NCBI RefSeq assembly: GCF_013337285.1
Contig: NZ_SUPW01000006.1
Coordinates: 62,001-126,000 of the forward strand
From: Agrobacterium tumefaciens
GTDB lineage: Bacteria > Pseudomonadota > Alphaproteobacteria > Rhizobiales > Rhizobiaceae
Direction of reading: 5' to 3'
Length of the DNA stretch: 64,000 nucleotides
The translations under genes were made by a program, and so were the position numbers. Under the pieces are notes generated by a model. The model did no database searches, was not told where the DNA came from, and was given only the letters and a program-made list of their open reading frames with translations. Of the stretch, positions 45,548-55,464 are shown piece after piece; position 1 is the first letter of the stretch; every line of letters begins with the position of its first letter.

Positions 45548-45795
45548 GGGCCGTCGCCTGCGCCAACAGGTAAAGGCATCTTCATCCGCCGATATTGGCT
45601 GAGCACGGCCGCGATCGCTTGATGTCTGGCGGGCAATCTCTGGCACACCATCCACATTGCAAACACTCTTTGCCGATCGGTTGATTTTACAGCGCGTGCC
45701 AAACGGATCAGGCGCGACGACCGCTCCCCGTAATTTTCGGGTAACTCTCGTGACAGAGAAAGCCCGCAAATTTCAATAGCATGGACCACGACTAA

Positions 45796-46989
45796 ATGAC
45801 ACGACACATTACCCGCAAGCGTTTCATCCTGGCGGCGGCAACCCTTGTCGGTCTGCTGGGCGTCTGGCTCCTGTTTCTGCGTCCGCCGGCGAAGCTTGAA
45901 CTGGTGACCGCGCAGGCGCGAACTGGTGACATTGAAGAGGTGGTGCTGGCGACCGGGGTTCTCGAGCCGCTCGAGCTGGTGCGTGTCGGCGCCCAGGCCT
46001 CGGGTCGCGTTGAGCATCTGGCTGTCAAGATCGGTGACATCGTCGAGGCTGGCCAATTGGTGGCCGAGATCGATTCCCAGACCCGGCGCAACACCTTGCG
46101 GGACCGTGAGGCCGCTTTGGCCAACATCCGCGCCGTTCACGCCGCGCGTAGCGCCGGTCTGGTGAAAGCCGAGAAGGATTTCGAGCGCGAGCGTGACCTG
46201 CTGGCAGGTGGTTCCACGCCGCGCGCCCAGTATGACGCCGCGGTTGCGATGCGAGACACCGCGCGGGCTGAGGTTCAATCGCTGGACGCTCAGGTCGCCC
46301 AAGCGCAGGTCGCGCTGGAGTCTGCGGGTATAGAACTGGACTATACGCGGATCACTGCTCCAATCGCCGGAACAGTGGTCGCGATCGTCACTGACGAGGG
46401 TCAAACCGTGAATGCCCTGCAGACCGCGCCGACCATCGTCATGATCGCGCGATTGGACACAATGACGGTGCGCGCGGATATCTCCGAGGCTGACGTCGTG
46501 CGTGTGCGGCGGGGCCTTCCGGTCTGGTTCAGCATTCTTGGCGATCCGAAGCGTCGTTTCGATGGGGAGTTGCGACAGGTGGAACCGGCCCCGGCCTCCA
46601 TCGCCAACGAGAGCAACGCCGCCGCGAGCCGGATTGGCTCTACCAACGGCGCTGTCTATTACACCGGGCTGATCGACGTGGCGAATGCGGACGGGGTCCT
46701 GCGGCCCTCCATGACGGCGCAGGTGTCCATCGTTCTGAGCCGCGTCAGCGGCGCCGTGCTTGTCCCGCTCAGCGCAGTGGAAGGGGCGCCCCGGGCCGGC
46801 GATACGGCGCGTGTGCGCACACTGGGCGCGATGGGCGAGGTCCAGATCCGGCAGGTCCAGGTCGGCATCGATAACGGCGCGGACATCCAGATCCTTAGCG
46901 GTCTTCAGGCAGGCGAGACCATTGTCCTGGGAGCATCCACGGACGAACGCACGGATGGCCAGGCTCAACTGGCCGCGGCGAAGCGATAG
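45796..46989 (+). CDS. macA: MacA-like periplasmic adaptor
   Basis: A 397-residue membrane fusion protein with an N-terminal anchor helix (residues 9-28), lipoyl halves (ASGRVEHLAVKIGDIVEAGQ and ITAPIAGTVVAIVTDEGQTV), a long alpha-hairpin (about 95-180), a beta-barrel and a membrane-proximal domain. It is followed 8 nt later by MacB, forming the inner-membrane and periplasmic parts of a MacAB-type efflux or secretion pump that needs a TolC-like outer-membrane channel encoded elsewhere. There is no strong ribosome site before ATG 45796. Confidence 0.88.
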   Translation: MTRHITRKRFILAAATLVGLLGVWLLFLRPPAKLELVTAQARTGDIEEVVLATGVLEPLELVRVGAQASGRVEHLAVKIGDIVEAGQLVAEIDSQTRRNTLRDREAALANIRAVHAARSAGLVKAEKDFERERDLLAGGSTPRAQYDAAVAMRDTARAEVQSLDAQVAQAQVALESAGIELDYTRITAPIAGTVVAIVTDEGQTVNALQTAPTIVMIARLDTMTVRADISEADVVRVRRGLPVWFSILGDPKRRFDGELRQVEPAPASIANESNAAASRIGSTNGAVYYTGLIDVANADGVLRPSMTAQVSIVLSRVSGAVLVPLSAVEGAPRAGDTARVRTLGAMGEVQIRQVQVGIDNGADIQILSGLQAGETIVLGASTDERTDGQAQLAAAKR

Positions 46990-46997
46990 GGCGCGCT

Positions 46998-48947
46998 ATG
47001 ACGGAACCGCTGATCCGCGTACGTGGGGTATCCCGCGCTTTTCCCGCAGGCGACGAGATGGTGCGGGTGTTGAAAGACGTCGACATCGACATAGAGGCCG
47101 GCGAGATGATGGCCATCATCGGCGCCTCGGGCTCCGGCAAGTCGACGCTGATGAATATCCTTGGCTGCCTCGATCGTCCGACGGCCGGCAGCTACTGGAT
47201 CGAAGGGCGCGAGACGTCGAAGATGTCCGTGGACGAACTGGCGGCGCTACGCCGTGAGCGGTTTGGTTTCATCTTCCAGCGCTATCATCTGCTTGGCGAT
47301 CTCAGCGCGGCCAGCAACGTCGAGGTGCCAGCCATCTATGCCGGACGCAGCCGATCCGACCGGCACAAGCGAGCGATCTCCTTGTTGACCCGACTGGGCC
47401 TGGCCGAGCGGACGGGCAATATCCCGGGCAAGCTTTCGGGCGGCCAGCAGCAGCGGGTGTCGATCGCCCGCGCCCTGATGAATGGCGGCGAGATAATTCT
47501 GGCCGACGAACCGACCGGAGCGCTGGATACGCACAGTGGCGCCGAAGTCATGAAGATCCTGCGCGAGCTTCATGCCGAAGGGCACACCATCATCCTCGTC
47601 ACTCACGACAAGAAGATCGCCGAACACGCGGATCGGGTTGTCGAGATCAGCGACGGCGTTATCATTTCCGACGAGCGCAATATATCCAAATCCGCCGCGA
47701 CGGCCCGTCCCATCCGCGAGCACGCGCCGGGCGCTGGCTGGCGTGGCGCAATTGACCGGATGACTGAGGCCTTTCGTATGGCGGGCGCGGCGATATGGGC
47801 GCACAAGATGCGCTCGCTTCTGACCATGCTCGGTATCATCATCGGTATCGCCTCAGTGGCGGCTATCTCGGCACTGGGAGCCGGTTCGCAGCAACAAATC
47901 CTGAGCAGTATCAGTTCGCTTGGCACCAACACGATCGAGGTGCGGGCCGGGAAAGGCTTCGGCGATCTGGAAGCGGGCAAGATACGGACGCTGGTTCCCG
48001 CCGATGCAGAAGCGCTGGTGAACCAGCCCTATGTCGACAGCGTGACACCAACCGTCACGACGAGCGTAACTGTCAAGCGCGCCGCCGTGGCCGTCAATGC
48101 GTCAGTCACCGGAGTTGGCGCGGACTTCTTTCGTGTACGGGGCCTTGAGCTGGCGCATGGACAACTGTTCGACGCCCAGGACGTTATCGCCTACAGCCAG
48201 AATGTGGTGATCGATGCAAATGCCGCGCGAGACCTGTTTCCAGACCGGGTTAACCCGGTGGGGCAGGTCATCCTTCTGGGCACAATGCCGGCGAGGGTTG
48301 TGGGCGTGACGAAACGGGAAAACTCCTTCGGCCCGGCGGTTGATACGTTGACCGTTTATGCGCCTTTCACAACCGTCATGGGCCGCATGCTGGGTCGTCC
48401 GAACGTCGACGGCATAACGGTCCGTATCAGCGACGATGTTGATCCGGGCAATGTCGAGGCCGCGGTTTCGCGCCTTATCGAGCGTCGGCATGGCGCGAAA
48501 GACTTCTTCCTCACCAACTCGGCGACCATTCGCGAGACTATCGAGACCACCACGCAAACCCTGACGTTGCTTATTTCGTCAGTCGCCGTGATCTCGCTGA
48601 TTGTCGGCGGCATCGGTGTGATGAATATCATGCTGGTGTCCGTGACTGAACGCACCAAGGAGATCGGGGTTCGTGTGGCTGTTGGCGCTCGCCGCAGCGA
48701 CATCCTCTCCCAGTTCCTGATCGAGGCCATCATGGTCTGCCTTGTCGGCGGCTTCATGGGAGTGATGCTCGCCCTCGGGATCAGCGCTCTTTTCAATTTG
48801 CTGAGCCCTGATTTCAAAATGATCTTCTCTTCGGGCTCCATCATGGTGGCCTTCACCTGCTCGACCCTGATCGGAATAGTCTTCGGCTTCCTTCCCGCCC
48901 GCAATGCGGCAAAGCTGGACCCGATCGAAGCCTTGGCACGTGACTGA
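46998..48947 (+). CDS. macB: MacB-like ABC transporter (ATPase-permease fusion)
   Basis: A 649-residue fusion: an N-terminal ATPase with Walker [10 protein letters not shown] (42-50), signature LSGGQQQR and Walker [12 protein letters not shown], then a membrane helix near 280, a large periplasmic MacB-PCD domain (about 310-510) and three helices near 525, 575 and 615. MacB drives mechanotransmission to MacA-TolC and does not transport through the membrane itself (established). Substrates in other bacteria include macrolides, lipopeptides and protoporphyrin. No TolC-like gene lies in this window. Confidence 0.92.
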   Translation: MTEPLIRVRGVSRAFPAGDEMVRVLKDVDIDIEAGEMMAIIGASGSGKSTLMNILGCLDRPTAGSYWIEGRETSKMSVDELAALRRERFGFIFQRYHLLGDLSAASNVEVPAIYAGRSRSDRHKRAISLLTRLGLAERTGNIPGKLSGGQQQRVSIARALMNGGEIILADEPTGALDTHSGAEVMKILRELHAEGHTIILVTHDKKIAEHADRVVEISDGVIISDERNISKSAATARPIREHAPGAGWRGAIDRMTEAFRMAGAAIWAHKMRSLLTMLGIIIGIASVAAISALGAGSQQQILSSISSLGTNTIEVRAGKGFGDLEAGKIRTLVPADAEALVNQPYVDSVTPTVTTSVTVKRAAVAVNASVTGVGADFFRVRGLELAHGQLFDAQDVIAYSQNVVIDANAARDLFPDRVNPVGQVILLGTMPARVVGVTKRENSFGPAVDTLTVYAPFTTVMGRMLGRPNVDGITVRISDDVDPGNVEAAVSRLIERRHGAKDFFLTNSATIRETIETTTQTLTLLISSVAVISLIVGGIGVMNIMLVSVTERTKEIGVRVAVGARRSDILSQFLIEAIMVCLVGGFMGVMLALGISALFNLLSPDFKMIFSSGSIMVAFTCSTLIGIVFGFLPARNAAKLDPIEALARD

Positions 48948-49139
48948 TGACCCGCAAACGTCTGCTCGGTTGCGAGCAACGATATCCGTGTCCAACTTGG
49001 ACAGGGAGTATAACTTGATCGCAAAGGGTGGACTGCGCGGCATGCCGCTACGAGGAGGTGACGGCGGCAATGGTCGAAAGCTGCCTGACAATCCTGTCCC
49101 CGTTACGTCCCGGTTGTTATTATTGAGTCTCGCGTAGTG

Positions 49140-50027
49140 TCATGACACTGATGCCGACAAGGCTGCATCTAGCGACCTGCGCCCGTTGCCAGCAAGCCAG
49201 GACGCGAAAGTCAACAGGTCGGGGTTGATTTCGCGCATGAGTTTCAGATCGACCTGCTCGGCGAGCGGCCCGTCTATCAGGCTCTCCGCCATATGCGCGA
49301 GATCAGCGTTTGCAGCCAGAACATCGTCCGGAAACCGTTCATAGGTTACCTGCCGGCCGGCTGCTTCGCTGAAGGCGACCTCAAGTTCACGCCCGGTCAG
49401 GCGGTCGCTCGCGACCTTAAGCGTTATGCCGCTAAAGCGGGGCTTGTCGGCAAACACGGCAGCAACAAACCTGCCGATGTCTTCCACGGCTGTGAGCTGA
49501 ATGGAATGGTCCGGCCGGATCAGGGATATCAACCGGCCCTCATCCAGACCGAAACCGGGTCGCACCAGCATTTCCATGAAAATCATCGGCCGGATGATGG
49601 TCGTAGTCATGTCGAGCTGTCGAATATGGGCTTCGATACGAGGCTTGGCGTCGAAACGCGGAACGCCTGTCAGTTCGTTCCCCACGCTGGCGCCCGACGA
49701 ATAAACAAAATGGTTGATGCCGGTTTCGGCAGCGATATCCGCAATCGATATACCATGACGGACTTCGTCTTCGGCAGCCAGGTTGGCCGGCAGTACGCTA
49801 AAGACACCGTAAGCGCCTTTCATCGCGGTGCGGATGACATCGGTCTCTTTAAATGAACCCTGCACAAGCTCGATGCCTGCATTCCGCAATTGCAGAGATG
49901 CAGCTTTGGTGGAATCCTGAACGAGTGCGCGAACAGGCCATCCCGCCTTCAACAAGGCTTTGGCGACAGATTCTCCCTGCCTTCCGGTAGCGCCGAAAAC
50001 CAGAATGGGGTGCTTGCTATTGGTCAC
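49140..50027 (-). CDS. NmrA-family NAD(P)-binding oxidoreductase
   Basis: A 295-residue Rossmann protein of the atypical SDR/NmrA group. The cofactor motif is VFGATGRQGESVAKAL, followed by VRALVQDSTKA, which fits NADPH binding, and a HFVYSSGASVGN strand. It could be a quinone reductase or redox-sensing regulator. GTG 50027 has a GAGGG ribosome site; the frame is open to 50153, but the extra part overlaps the divergent HxlR gene. Divergence from an HxlR regulator is a common arrangement for these oxidoreductases, which respond to quinones or electrophiles. Confidence 0.85.
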   Translation of the reverse strand: MTNSKHPILVFGATGRQGESVAKALLKAGWPVRALVQDSTKAASLQLRNAGIELVQGSFKETDVIRTAMKGAYGVFSVLPANLAAEDEVRHGISIADIAAETGINHFVYSSGASVGNELTGVPRFDAKPRIEAHIRQLDMTTTIIRPMIFMEMLVRPGFGLDEGRLISLIRPDHSIQLTAVEDIGRFVAAVFADKPRFSGITLKVASDRLTGRELEVAFSEAAGRQVTYERFPDDVLAANADLAHMAESLIDGPLAEQVDLKLMREINPDLLTFASWLAGNGRRSLDAALSASVS

Positions 50028-50116
50028 TTGAAACCCTCGCGTTAAACAAGGACCGTCTATATATACGAATGTAGTTTTGCCGGAAGACGGCACATTCTTT
50101 AGCATCAGGCACAAGG

Positions 50117-50530
50117 ATGATACCCTTGGATGAACAGATCGATGCCGGCACATCGCGCGGATCAGAAAACGACAGACACTTCAGACCCATACCGTCAAAC
50201 GGGGTCTGCGGCCTGCTGAGTGACAAATGGACAGTGCCGGTTCTTTGGCGTCTTTCGCTCGCTGCGGATCATCGGCTCCGCTTTTCAGCCTTGAGAAAAG
50301 AGGTCGGCGAAATCACCCAGCGCATGCTGACGCTCACCCTGCGCAATCTCGAGCGTGACGGATTCGTTGTACGCCATTATTTCCCTGAAGTGCCGCCACG
50401 TGTTGAGTACGAGCTAACAGAGATCGGCCACGGAGCTTTGCGCGCCCTTGAGGGATTTAACTTCTGGGTCCACGACAATCTGAACGCCATCAAGGCGCGC
50501 CGGCGCGCTTACGACCAGGGGGAGTTGTAA
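50117..50530 (+). CDS. HxlR-family transcriptional regulator
   Basis: A 137-residue winged-helix regulator. The HxlR core reads LLSDKWTVPVLWRLS, then RFSALRKEVGEITQRMLTLTLRNLERDGFVVR and PPRVEYELTEIGHGAL. A conserved Cys31 (NGVCGLLSDKW) lies at the position where many HxlR proteins sense electrophiles or quinones. It is divergent from the NmrA-type oxidoreductase gene with an 89-nt gap, so it probably controls that gene. Confidence 0.9.
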   Translation: MIPLDEQIDAGTSRGSENDRHFRPIPSNGVCGLLSDKWTVPVLWRLSLAADHRLRFSALRKEVGEITQRMLTLTLRNLERDGFVVRHYFPEVPPRVEYELTEIGHGALRALEGFNFWVHDNLNAIKARRRAYDQGEL

Positions 50531-50794
50531 ATCCAAATCCCCGGAATTGGCTGAGAAGGTCAGATGTCGGTCCAGGTTAGCAACGCTTGGATAGGACCGC
50601 TTTGGGGTCAGAAGCTGCCATGGTGACCCGCCGCGCTCCATAGCAGCTATTTCATCCTTGGTCGCCAAAATCGGGCAGTCCAATTCCGACCCCAAAATTG
50701 GTCATTTCAGGCCAGCCAAGTTCTTGGCTCACCTACGAAGCCCTTATCTAGGGAGCGCGTATCGGTATGCATAGAAGCTGACAAAGGAACACAG

Positions 50795-51193
50795 ATGTCG
50801 ATCACTGTAGAGAAAATAATCCCCGCTGTGCGTATGCGCCAGTTCCATCAGATGGTTGACCGGTGGCTTGAGGAGGGTCCGATCAAGCTAGCGACCAATG
50901 CCACTATAACTGCAATGGACAATGCCGGAATCCCGGAAGCTGAACAGGCAGCGATCATCGAAGACCGGGATATCATCATGAAATACAATATGCGCCTCGG
51001 TGTAATCAGCGAAGTATTCGCACCGGCCATCGAGAAAGCGGTGAATTCGTCTCGGTCGGGAAGTGAAGCCAAGGATGAGATCGCTCGGTTGATTGTGACT
51101 GCAATTGGCATCCGCCAGGAAGATGACAGTGAACGGGTCACTTTCACGTTCACTACCCAAAGTGAGGCAGACTTATTCGACAAATCCATCTGA
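50795..51193 (+). CDS. Hypothetical protein
   Basis: A 132-residue soluble, mainly helical, acidic protein with no signal peptide or membrane helix. AAAGGAA precedes the ATG at good spacing, and the codon pattern looks like a genuine gene. No catalytic motif is seen. It stands alone between the HxlR gene and the FabMG-like gene. I do not recognise the family. Confidence 0.65.
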   Translation: MSITVEKIIPAVRMRQFHQMVDRWLEEGPIKLATNATITAMDNAGIPEAEQAAIIEDRDIIMKYNMRLGVISEVFAPAIEKAVNSSRSGSEAKDEIARLIVTAIGIRQEDDSERVTFTFTTQSEADLFDKSI

Positions 51194-51506
51194 CGCATCG
51201 CTGCTAGCTGTTTTTAGTCTAATTATTTAGCAGGCACCCACCTGGCTCCAAAGCTGACGGGCGGCTTCGCGCGGTCATGTCTGGAAGATGGCCGAATAGA
51301 TGACTTCGACAATGATAGAATGCCCAACATTGAGCCTCCAACAGCCTCGGCATTTCCCTTTATTCCAGGGCCAACAGAGACCCACTTCACGTTTTGAAAT
51401 GAACGGTCACCGAAAATGAGTTTCCATTCCGTGCCTATACGGTCATGTGTTTGTGAAGTTCGTATGAGCCATTGCTCGACGACACACGAATCAAAGAGCT
51501 GACAGC
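51194..51506. other. Gene-free stretch
   Basis: About 313 nt before the FabMG-like gene. The frames here are shadows or have no ribosome site. It presumably contains the promoter of the 51507 gene, but I could not identify it. Confidence 0.5.
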
Positions 51507-52886
51507 ATGGAAAATCCGGTTGCACTGAATCATCTTTCCGAAAACACGGTTTTCCGTAAAGGCGATGTTTTCGTACTCTTCGGCGAACTGTTCGGCCGCG
51601 GATACGCCACCGGCTTGCTCGATGAAGCCAGACGGGCTGGAATGGAGATTGTCGGGATCACGGTCGGGCGACGCGACGAGAACAACGGGCTGCGGCCGCT
51701 CGACGCCGAGGAACTGTCTTCGGCGGAGGCCCAACTGGGCGGCAGGATCATCAACATCCCTCTTATGGCGGGTTTTGATCTGGATGCGCCCGAAGGCGGC
51801 CCAACGCCCACCGATCTTCTGGCAAAGATGACGCTTGAGAGCTGGGAACACGACAAGCTCGACTGGGACTATGTCGAGCAATGCCGCGATATTGCCACTG
51901 CGCGTTTTACGGAGTCGCTTTCAAAGGTCATGGCCGTTCTCGACGGCATGATCGCCGCTGGCCGCAATGTTTTCTTCGCCCACACAATGGCCGGGGGCAT
52001 CCCGAAGGCGAAGGTATTCCTTGTCGTCGCCAATCGAATCTACAAGGGTACAGGAACCCGCCACATGTCGTCGCAGACCTTGCTCGACAGTGACCTGGGA
52101 AAACTCATCCTGCAGAATTTTGACGATGTCTCCGCAAACACATTTCGCCATCTCATTGATTTCAGCGCGGCGATCCGCGGGCGCGTGGAGGCTTCGGGCG
52201 GACAGGTGCGATATACAGCCTATGGTTACCACGGATCAGCCGTCCTCATTGACGGAAGCTATCGTTGGCAGACCTACACCAACTACACGCAGGGTTATGC
52301 AAAGATGCGGCTCGAAGGCATTGCAGAGGAAGCCTGGGCGGCAGGGATCAAGGCAACTGTCTATAATTGTCCCGAAATCCGGACCAATTCTTCCGATGTG
52401 TTCACGGGTATCGAGTTGCCCCTGATACCGCTGCTGCTTGCGTTGAAGAAAGAAAACGGTGGCCAATGGGCAGACGAACAGTGGCAGGCCTGCGAGCAGT
52501 TGCTGGTCGATGGCTTAACTATGGAAGACGTCTTCGGCAAGATCGCCGCCATGCAGGCCAGCGAGGTCATGCGTCCATTCTATGATTTTTCGGCCTGGCC
52601 CATGGCAAACAGCCAGGCACAGGCCGATTTGACCATCGGCACGTCCAATGAGATCACCCAGATGCATCGCGATAGAAAGTTGATGATCAGCGACCTCCTC
52701 AGCGGCCTCGTTGTGAAGGCGACCGGGCAGCTGATTTTCGGCGAATCTTCCGAACCCTCCGGTCCCGTCCTATGGCTCAACCATGATATTGTGGCTCGGC
52801 GACTTAACGCTTCCCACCTTCAGTCGAAGTCTCCTGCGCCGCTGATCGCGCAAGGAATGGAATCCTCTGACGTTGAGATGGCGTGA
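51507..52886 (+). CDS. Possible FabMG-like enoyl-ACP reductase
   Basis: A 459-residue cytoplasmic protein. The N terminus (VFRKGDVFVLFGELFGRGYATGLLDEA) looks like a Gly-rich nucleotide-binding loop after a beta-strand, followed by GMEIVGITVGRRD. Central segments (AHTMAGGIPKAKVFLVVANR, YKGTGTRHMSSQTLL) are distinctive. I associate this length and pattern with proteins named enoyl-ACP reductase FabMG family; this is from memory and unverified. A FabF-like synthase gene 0.5 kb away on the opposite strand is consistent with fatty-acid chemistry. An AGAGCTGACAGC stretch precedes the ATG, giving only weak ribosome-site support. If correct, it could supply a triclosan-tolerant isozyme. Confidence 0.5.
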   Translation: MENPVALNHLSENTVFRKGDVFVLFGELFGRGYATGLLDEARRAGMEIVGITVGRRDENNGLRPLDAEELSSAEAQLGGRIINIPLMAGFDLDAPEGGPTPTDLLAKMTLESWEHDKLDWDYVEQCRDIATARFTESLSKVMAVLDGMIAAGRNVFFAHTMAGGIPKAKVFLVVANRIYKGTGTRHMSSQTLLDSDLGKLILQNFDDVSANTFRHLIDFSAAIRGRVEASGGQVRYTAYGYHGSAVLIDGSYRWQTYTNYTQGYAKMRLEGIAEEAWAAGIKATVYNCPEIRTNSSDVFTGIELPLIPLLLALKKENGGQWADEQWQACEQLLVDGLTMEDVFGKIAAMQASEVMRPFYDFSAWPMANSQAQADLTIGTSNEITQMHRDRKLMISDLLSGLVVKATGQLIFGESSEPSGPVLWLNHDIVARRLNASHLQSKSPAPLIAQGMESSDVEMA

Positions 52887-53375
52887 AGGCTTCCCGGCCT
52901 AGCTTGGCAGCTTTGTGTCTTGGACAAGAGTGACGAATCTTGCGACAGGAATCGCCCTAAATCGGACAGTGCATCGTCTGACGCGAATGTCCGTTGTTGG
53001 CGCGAAGCGGAAGACGGCAGGAGACCCGAAGCGGCGATTTGGCAGCCTTGAGGTGCCTATGCTGCAGCCGTTCAAGTGTCCGAACGCTTCAGTCTTATCA
53101 ATCCAACGGGTTAGCTTAGCTGTATCAAGGAACGCCGGTTCGGTTTCCATCAAGAGCGGCGAATTTACAAGCCTCCGTGCGTTCAGGTCCCGCAACCAGA
53201 ATTTATGAGACTTATCAAAGGTCTTCGAGAAAACTCGGAGCCCTTTTTGCGTTCAAAATGTCCTGGCACACAGCTAGTGTGACCTGAGCCTCATCTTCCC
53301 TCCAGTTTTCAGGAGGTTCTTGGGTGTCGCGATTGCTTGAGCAGCGTGGTGGTGCTACGGATGTGACGATGAGCG
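52887..53375. other. Gene-free stretch between convergent genes
   Basis: About 489 nt between the FabMG-like and FabF-like genes. Overlapping short frames on both strands (52899-53208) have no ribosome site and biased composition. No clear terminator or mobile-element end was seen. Confidence 0.5.
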
Positions 53376-54674
53376 TTAGCTCAAGGGCGATGTCGGGCTG
53401 TTGTTTCCCTTTGGCCAGCGGCGAAAAAGCGCGCTTGCATTGACGCCGCCAAAACCGAAGCCATTGGATATCGCATAGTTTGCGTCCAGGGATCGTGCTT
53501 CGTTTGCGACGAGATCGATGCCGCTCGCTTCGGGATCTGGCGTGTTCAGGTTCAGTGTCGGAGGTGCGATCTGGTTTTTAAGCGCCATGATCGTGAAGAT
53601 GGCTTCAAGTCCTCCGGCCGCGCCAAGCAGATGTCCTGTCGCTGACTTGGTGCCACTGACAGCAATAGATTTTTTCTGGCCGAATAGACTTTTTATGGCT
53701 CTGATCTCTCCCAGGTCTCCCACTGGTGTCGATGTTGCATGAGCATTTAGATGGCCAATTTCATATGGGGCAATGCCGGCCTGCGCGATGGCGATTTCCA
53801 TGGCTCTGCGCGCCCCGCTTCCGTCTTCGGGACCGGAGGTGATGTGATGGGCGTCGGCGGTCGTTCCGTAACCGACGAGTTCTGCAATCGGGGTTGCCCC
53901 GCGGGCAAGGGCGTGGCTCAGGGCCTCTATGACGAGTAGGCCGGCTCCTTCGCCCATGACGAAGCCGTCACGCGACAAATCGAAGGGGCGCGATGCCTTG
54001 CCGGGCGTGTCGTTGAAGCCGGTCGACAGCGATCTTGCTGCGGCGAAACCGCCGAGGCTGACGATGTTCATGCAAGCCTCCGTCCCACCGCAAATCGCGA
54101 TGTCGGCTTCATTGGATCTGATCAGCCTTGCGGCATCGCCAATCGCCTGAACGCCAGCGGCACATGCCGTCACAGGCGCTCCAAGTGGACCTTTGAAGCC
54201 ATGCCGGATCGAGACCTGGCCGGCTGCGAGATTGACGAGAAACGACGGAATGGTGAACGGAGAGAGGCGACGTACACCACGTTGATCGACGGTCCGCACC
54301 GCCTCCGTGATTGCGGGGAAGCCGCCGATGCCGGATGCGATGATTGTCGCGGTTCGCAGCCTGTCTTCATTCGAGGCCGGCTTCCAATTGGCCTGCGCCA
54401 ACGCTTCTTCTGCCGCTGCGAGCGCCAGGATGATGAAGCGATCGACCTTGCGTTGATCCTTTGGCGCAATGATCTTGTCCGGATCGAAGCCGCCTTCCGG
54501 GTCTTCACTGATAGAGGGGATAACACCGCCCACTTTCGAAGGAATATCCCCAACCACATCGTCACCCAGCCGGCGAATGCCGCTTTGGCCCGCAACGAGG
54601 CGCGACCAGGAAATATCGACGTTTGCTCCAAGGGGGCTGACAGCTCCCATACCTGTGACAACTATACGACGCAT
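53376..54674 (-). CDS. Beta-ketoacyl-ACP synthase II-like (FabF family)
   Basis: A 432-residue condensing enzyme with the Cys-His-His triad in order: Cys of VTACAAGVQAIGDAA, His of LNAHATSTPVGD and His of KSATGHLLGAAGGLEA. The N terminus RRIVVTGMGAVSPLG and the C-terminal SNGFGFGGVNAS are canonical. It elongates acyl-ACP by decarboxylative condensation with malonyl-ACP. It lies outside any fab operon and next to an efflux cassette, so it is probably an accessory paralogue, either for a special lipid or for tolerance to synthase inhibitors. The TetR gene lies upstream on the same strand. Confidence 0.92.
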   Translation of the reverse strand: MRRIVVTGMGAVSPLGANVDISWSRLVAGQSGIRRLGDDVVGDIPSKVGGVIPSISEDPEGGFDPDKIIAPKDQRKVDRFIILALAAAEEALAQANWKPASNEDRLRTATIIASGIGGFPAITEAVRTVDQRGVRRLSPFTIPSFLVNLAAGQVSIRHGFKGPLGAPVTACAAGVQAIGDAARLIRSNEADIAICGGTEACMNIVSLGGFAAARSLSTGFNDTPGKASRPFDLSRDGFVMGEGAGLLVIEALSHALARGATPIAELVGYGTTADAHHITSGPEDGSGARRAMEIAIAQAGIAPYEIGHLNAHATSTPVGDLGEIRAIKSLFGQKKSIAVSGTKSATGHLLGAAGGLEAIFTIMALKNQIAPPTLNLNTPDPEASGIDLVANEARSLDANYAISNGFGFGGVNASALFRRWPKGNNSPTSPLS

Positions 54675-54788
54675 CTGCTTTCCACCTGTCTTTGAAATTT
54701 AAAAATAGGCATGCCTTCGGCCGCCGACCTGAATGAAGCTCAGCACCAGTCTCAAAAACATGCGGTTCATGCGGAGCCTGAAATGCCC

Positions 54789-55367
54789 TCAGTCACTGCG
54801 GGCAATACGTCTGGCTTCGCCAGCGGCTGCGTCCAGGACGCGTTGCGACAGGCTTTCGTCCTCGATGATGCGGGAGAGCGTGACGGCACCCACCATCATG
54901 GACAGTATCGCCATGGCCTTTTCGCTGGGGCCAGAATTATCAGCGTCTCCCATGAGCTCATCCAGCACCTCGAAGTGAGCGCGAATGCCATCCTCGAACG
55001 GACGCCGAATTTCCACACTCTGTCGGGCCGCATCCGCGCCCAGCGCGACGAGCGGGCAACCTTCCGCCTTTTCTCCCCTGTGATCTCTGGAAAGATAGAA
55101 CGCCATAACAGCTTCGAGCGGATCTGAGGTGTCTGCGGCCGCGGCGGACCATCGTCTTGTGGCGCTTTCCAGAGCGCGTCTGGATGCGAGTGCGGCAAGA
55201 TCGTCCTTCGATGTGAACTGTTTGTAGAAGCCTCCTTGGGTAAGGCCGGCGCCTTTCATCAAATCCTTCAGTCCGATTCCGTCGAACCCGTGTTCCCGAA
55301 ACAGTCGGCTTGCGACGGTGATCACCCTGTCCCGATTTTCCTCGGCCTGTGCGCGGCTCACTCTCAT
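54789..55367 (-). CDS. TetR family transcriptional regulator
   Basis: A 192-residue TetR-type repressor: helix-turn-helix at about residues 10-55 (VASRLFREHGFDGIGLKDLMKGAGLTQGGFYKQF), then a ligand-binding domain with the EGCPLVALGADAARQ segment seen in the AcrR/NemR-like group. ATG 55367 has a GGAGGT site at good spacing. It is divergent from the RND efflux operon, with a gap of about 97 nt, and is the likely repressor of that pump; its own transcript may continue into the FabF-like gene. Confidence 0.92.
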   Translation of the reverse strand: MRVSRAQAEENRDRVITVASRLFREHGFDGIGLKDLMKGAGLTQGGFYKQFTSKDDLAALASRRALESATRRWSAAAADTSDPLEAVMAFYLSRDHRGEKAEGCPLVALGADAARQSVEIRRPFEDGIRAHFEVLDELMGDADNSGPSEKAMAILSMMVGAVTLSRIIEDESLSQRVLDAAAGEARRIARSD

Positions 55368-55464
55368 GTGGACCTCCAATTAGATTTCATTTGACATCTA
55401 TATATGTTTTAGAGTTTGATAGCAATCTAAGAATTATGGCACCACTGTGAAAAAGGCCAGTCCC

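Noticed and set aside
45796..48947. Recent horizontal acquisition of MacAB
   Set aside because: The genes look somewhat richer in G+C by eye, but no mobile-element border was seen and I could not compute composition reliably.
50531..50794. Possible transposase fragment between HxlR and the hypothetical gene
   Set aside because: A minus-strand reading looked protein-like for about 25 codons, but no transposase motif or inverted repeats could be found.
52899..53208. Overlapping frames on both strands of about 98 codons
   Set aside because: They lack ribosome sites and family motifs, and each mirrors the other; probably chance frames in G+C-rich DNA.
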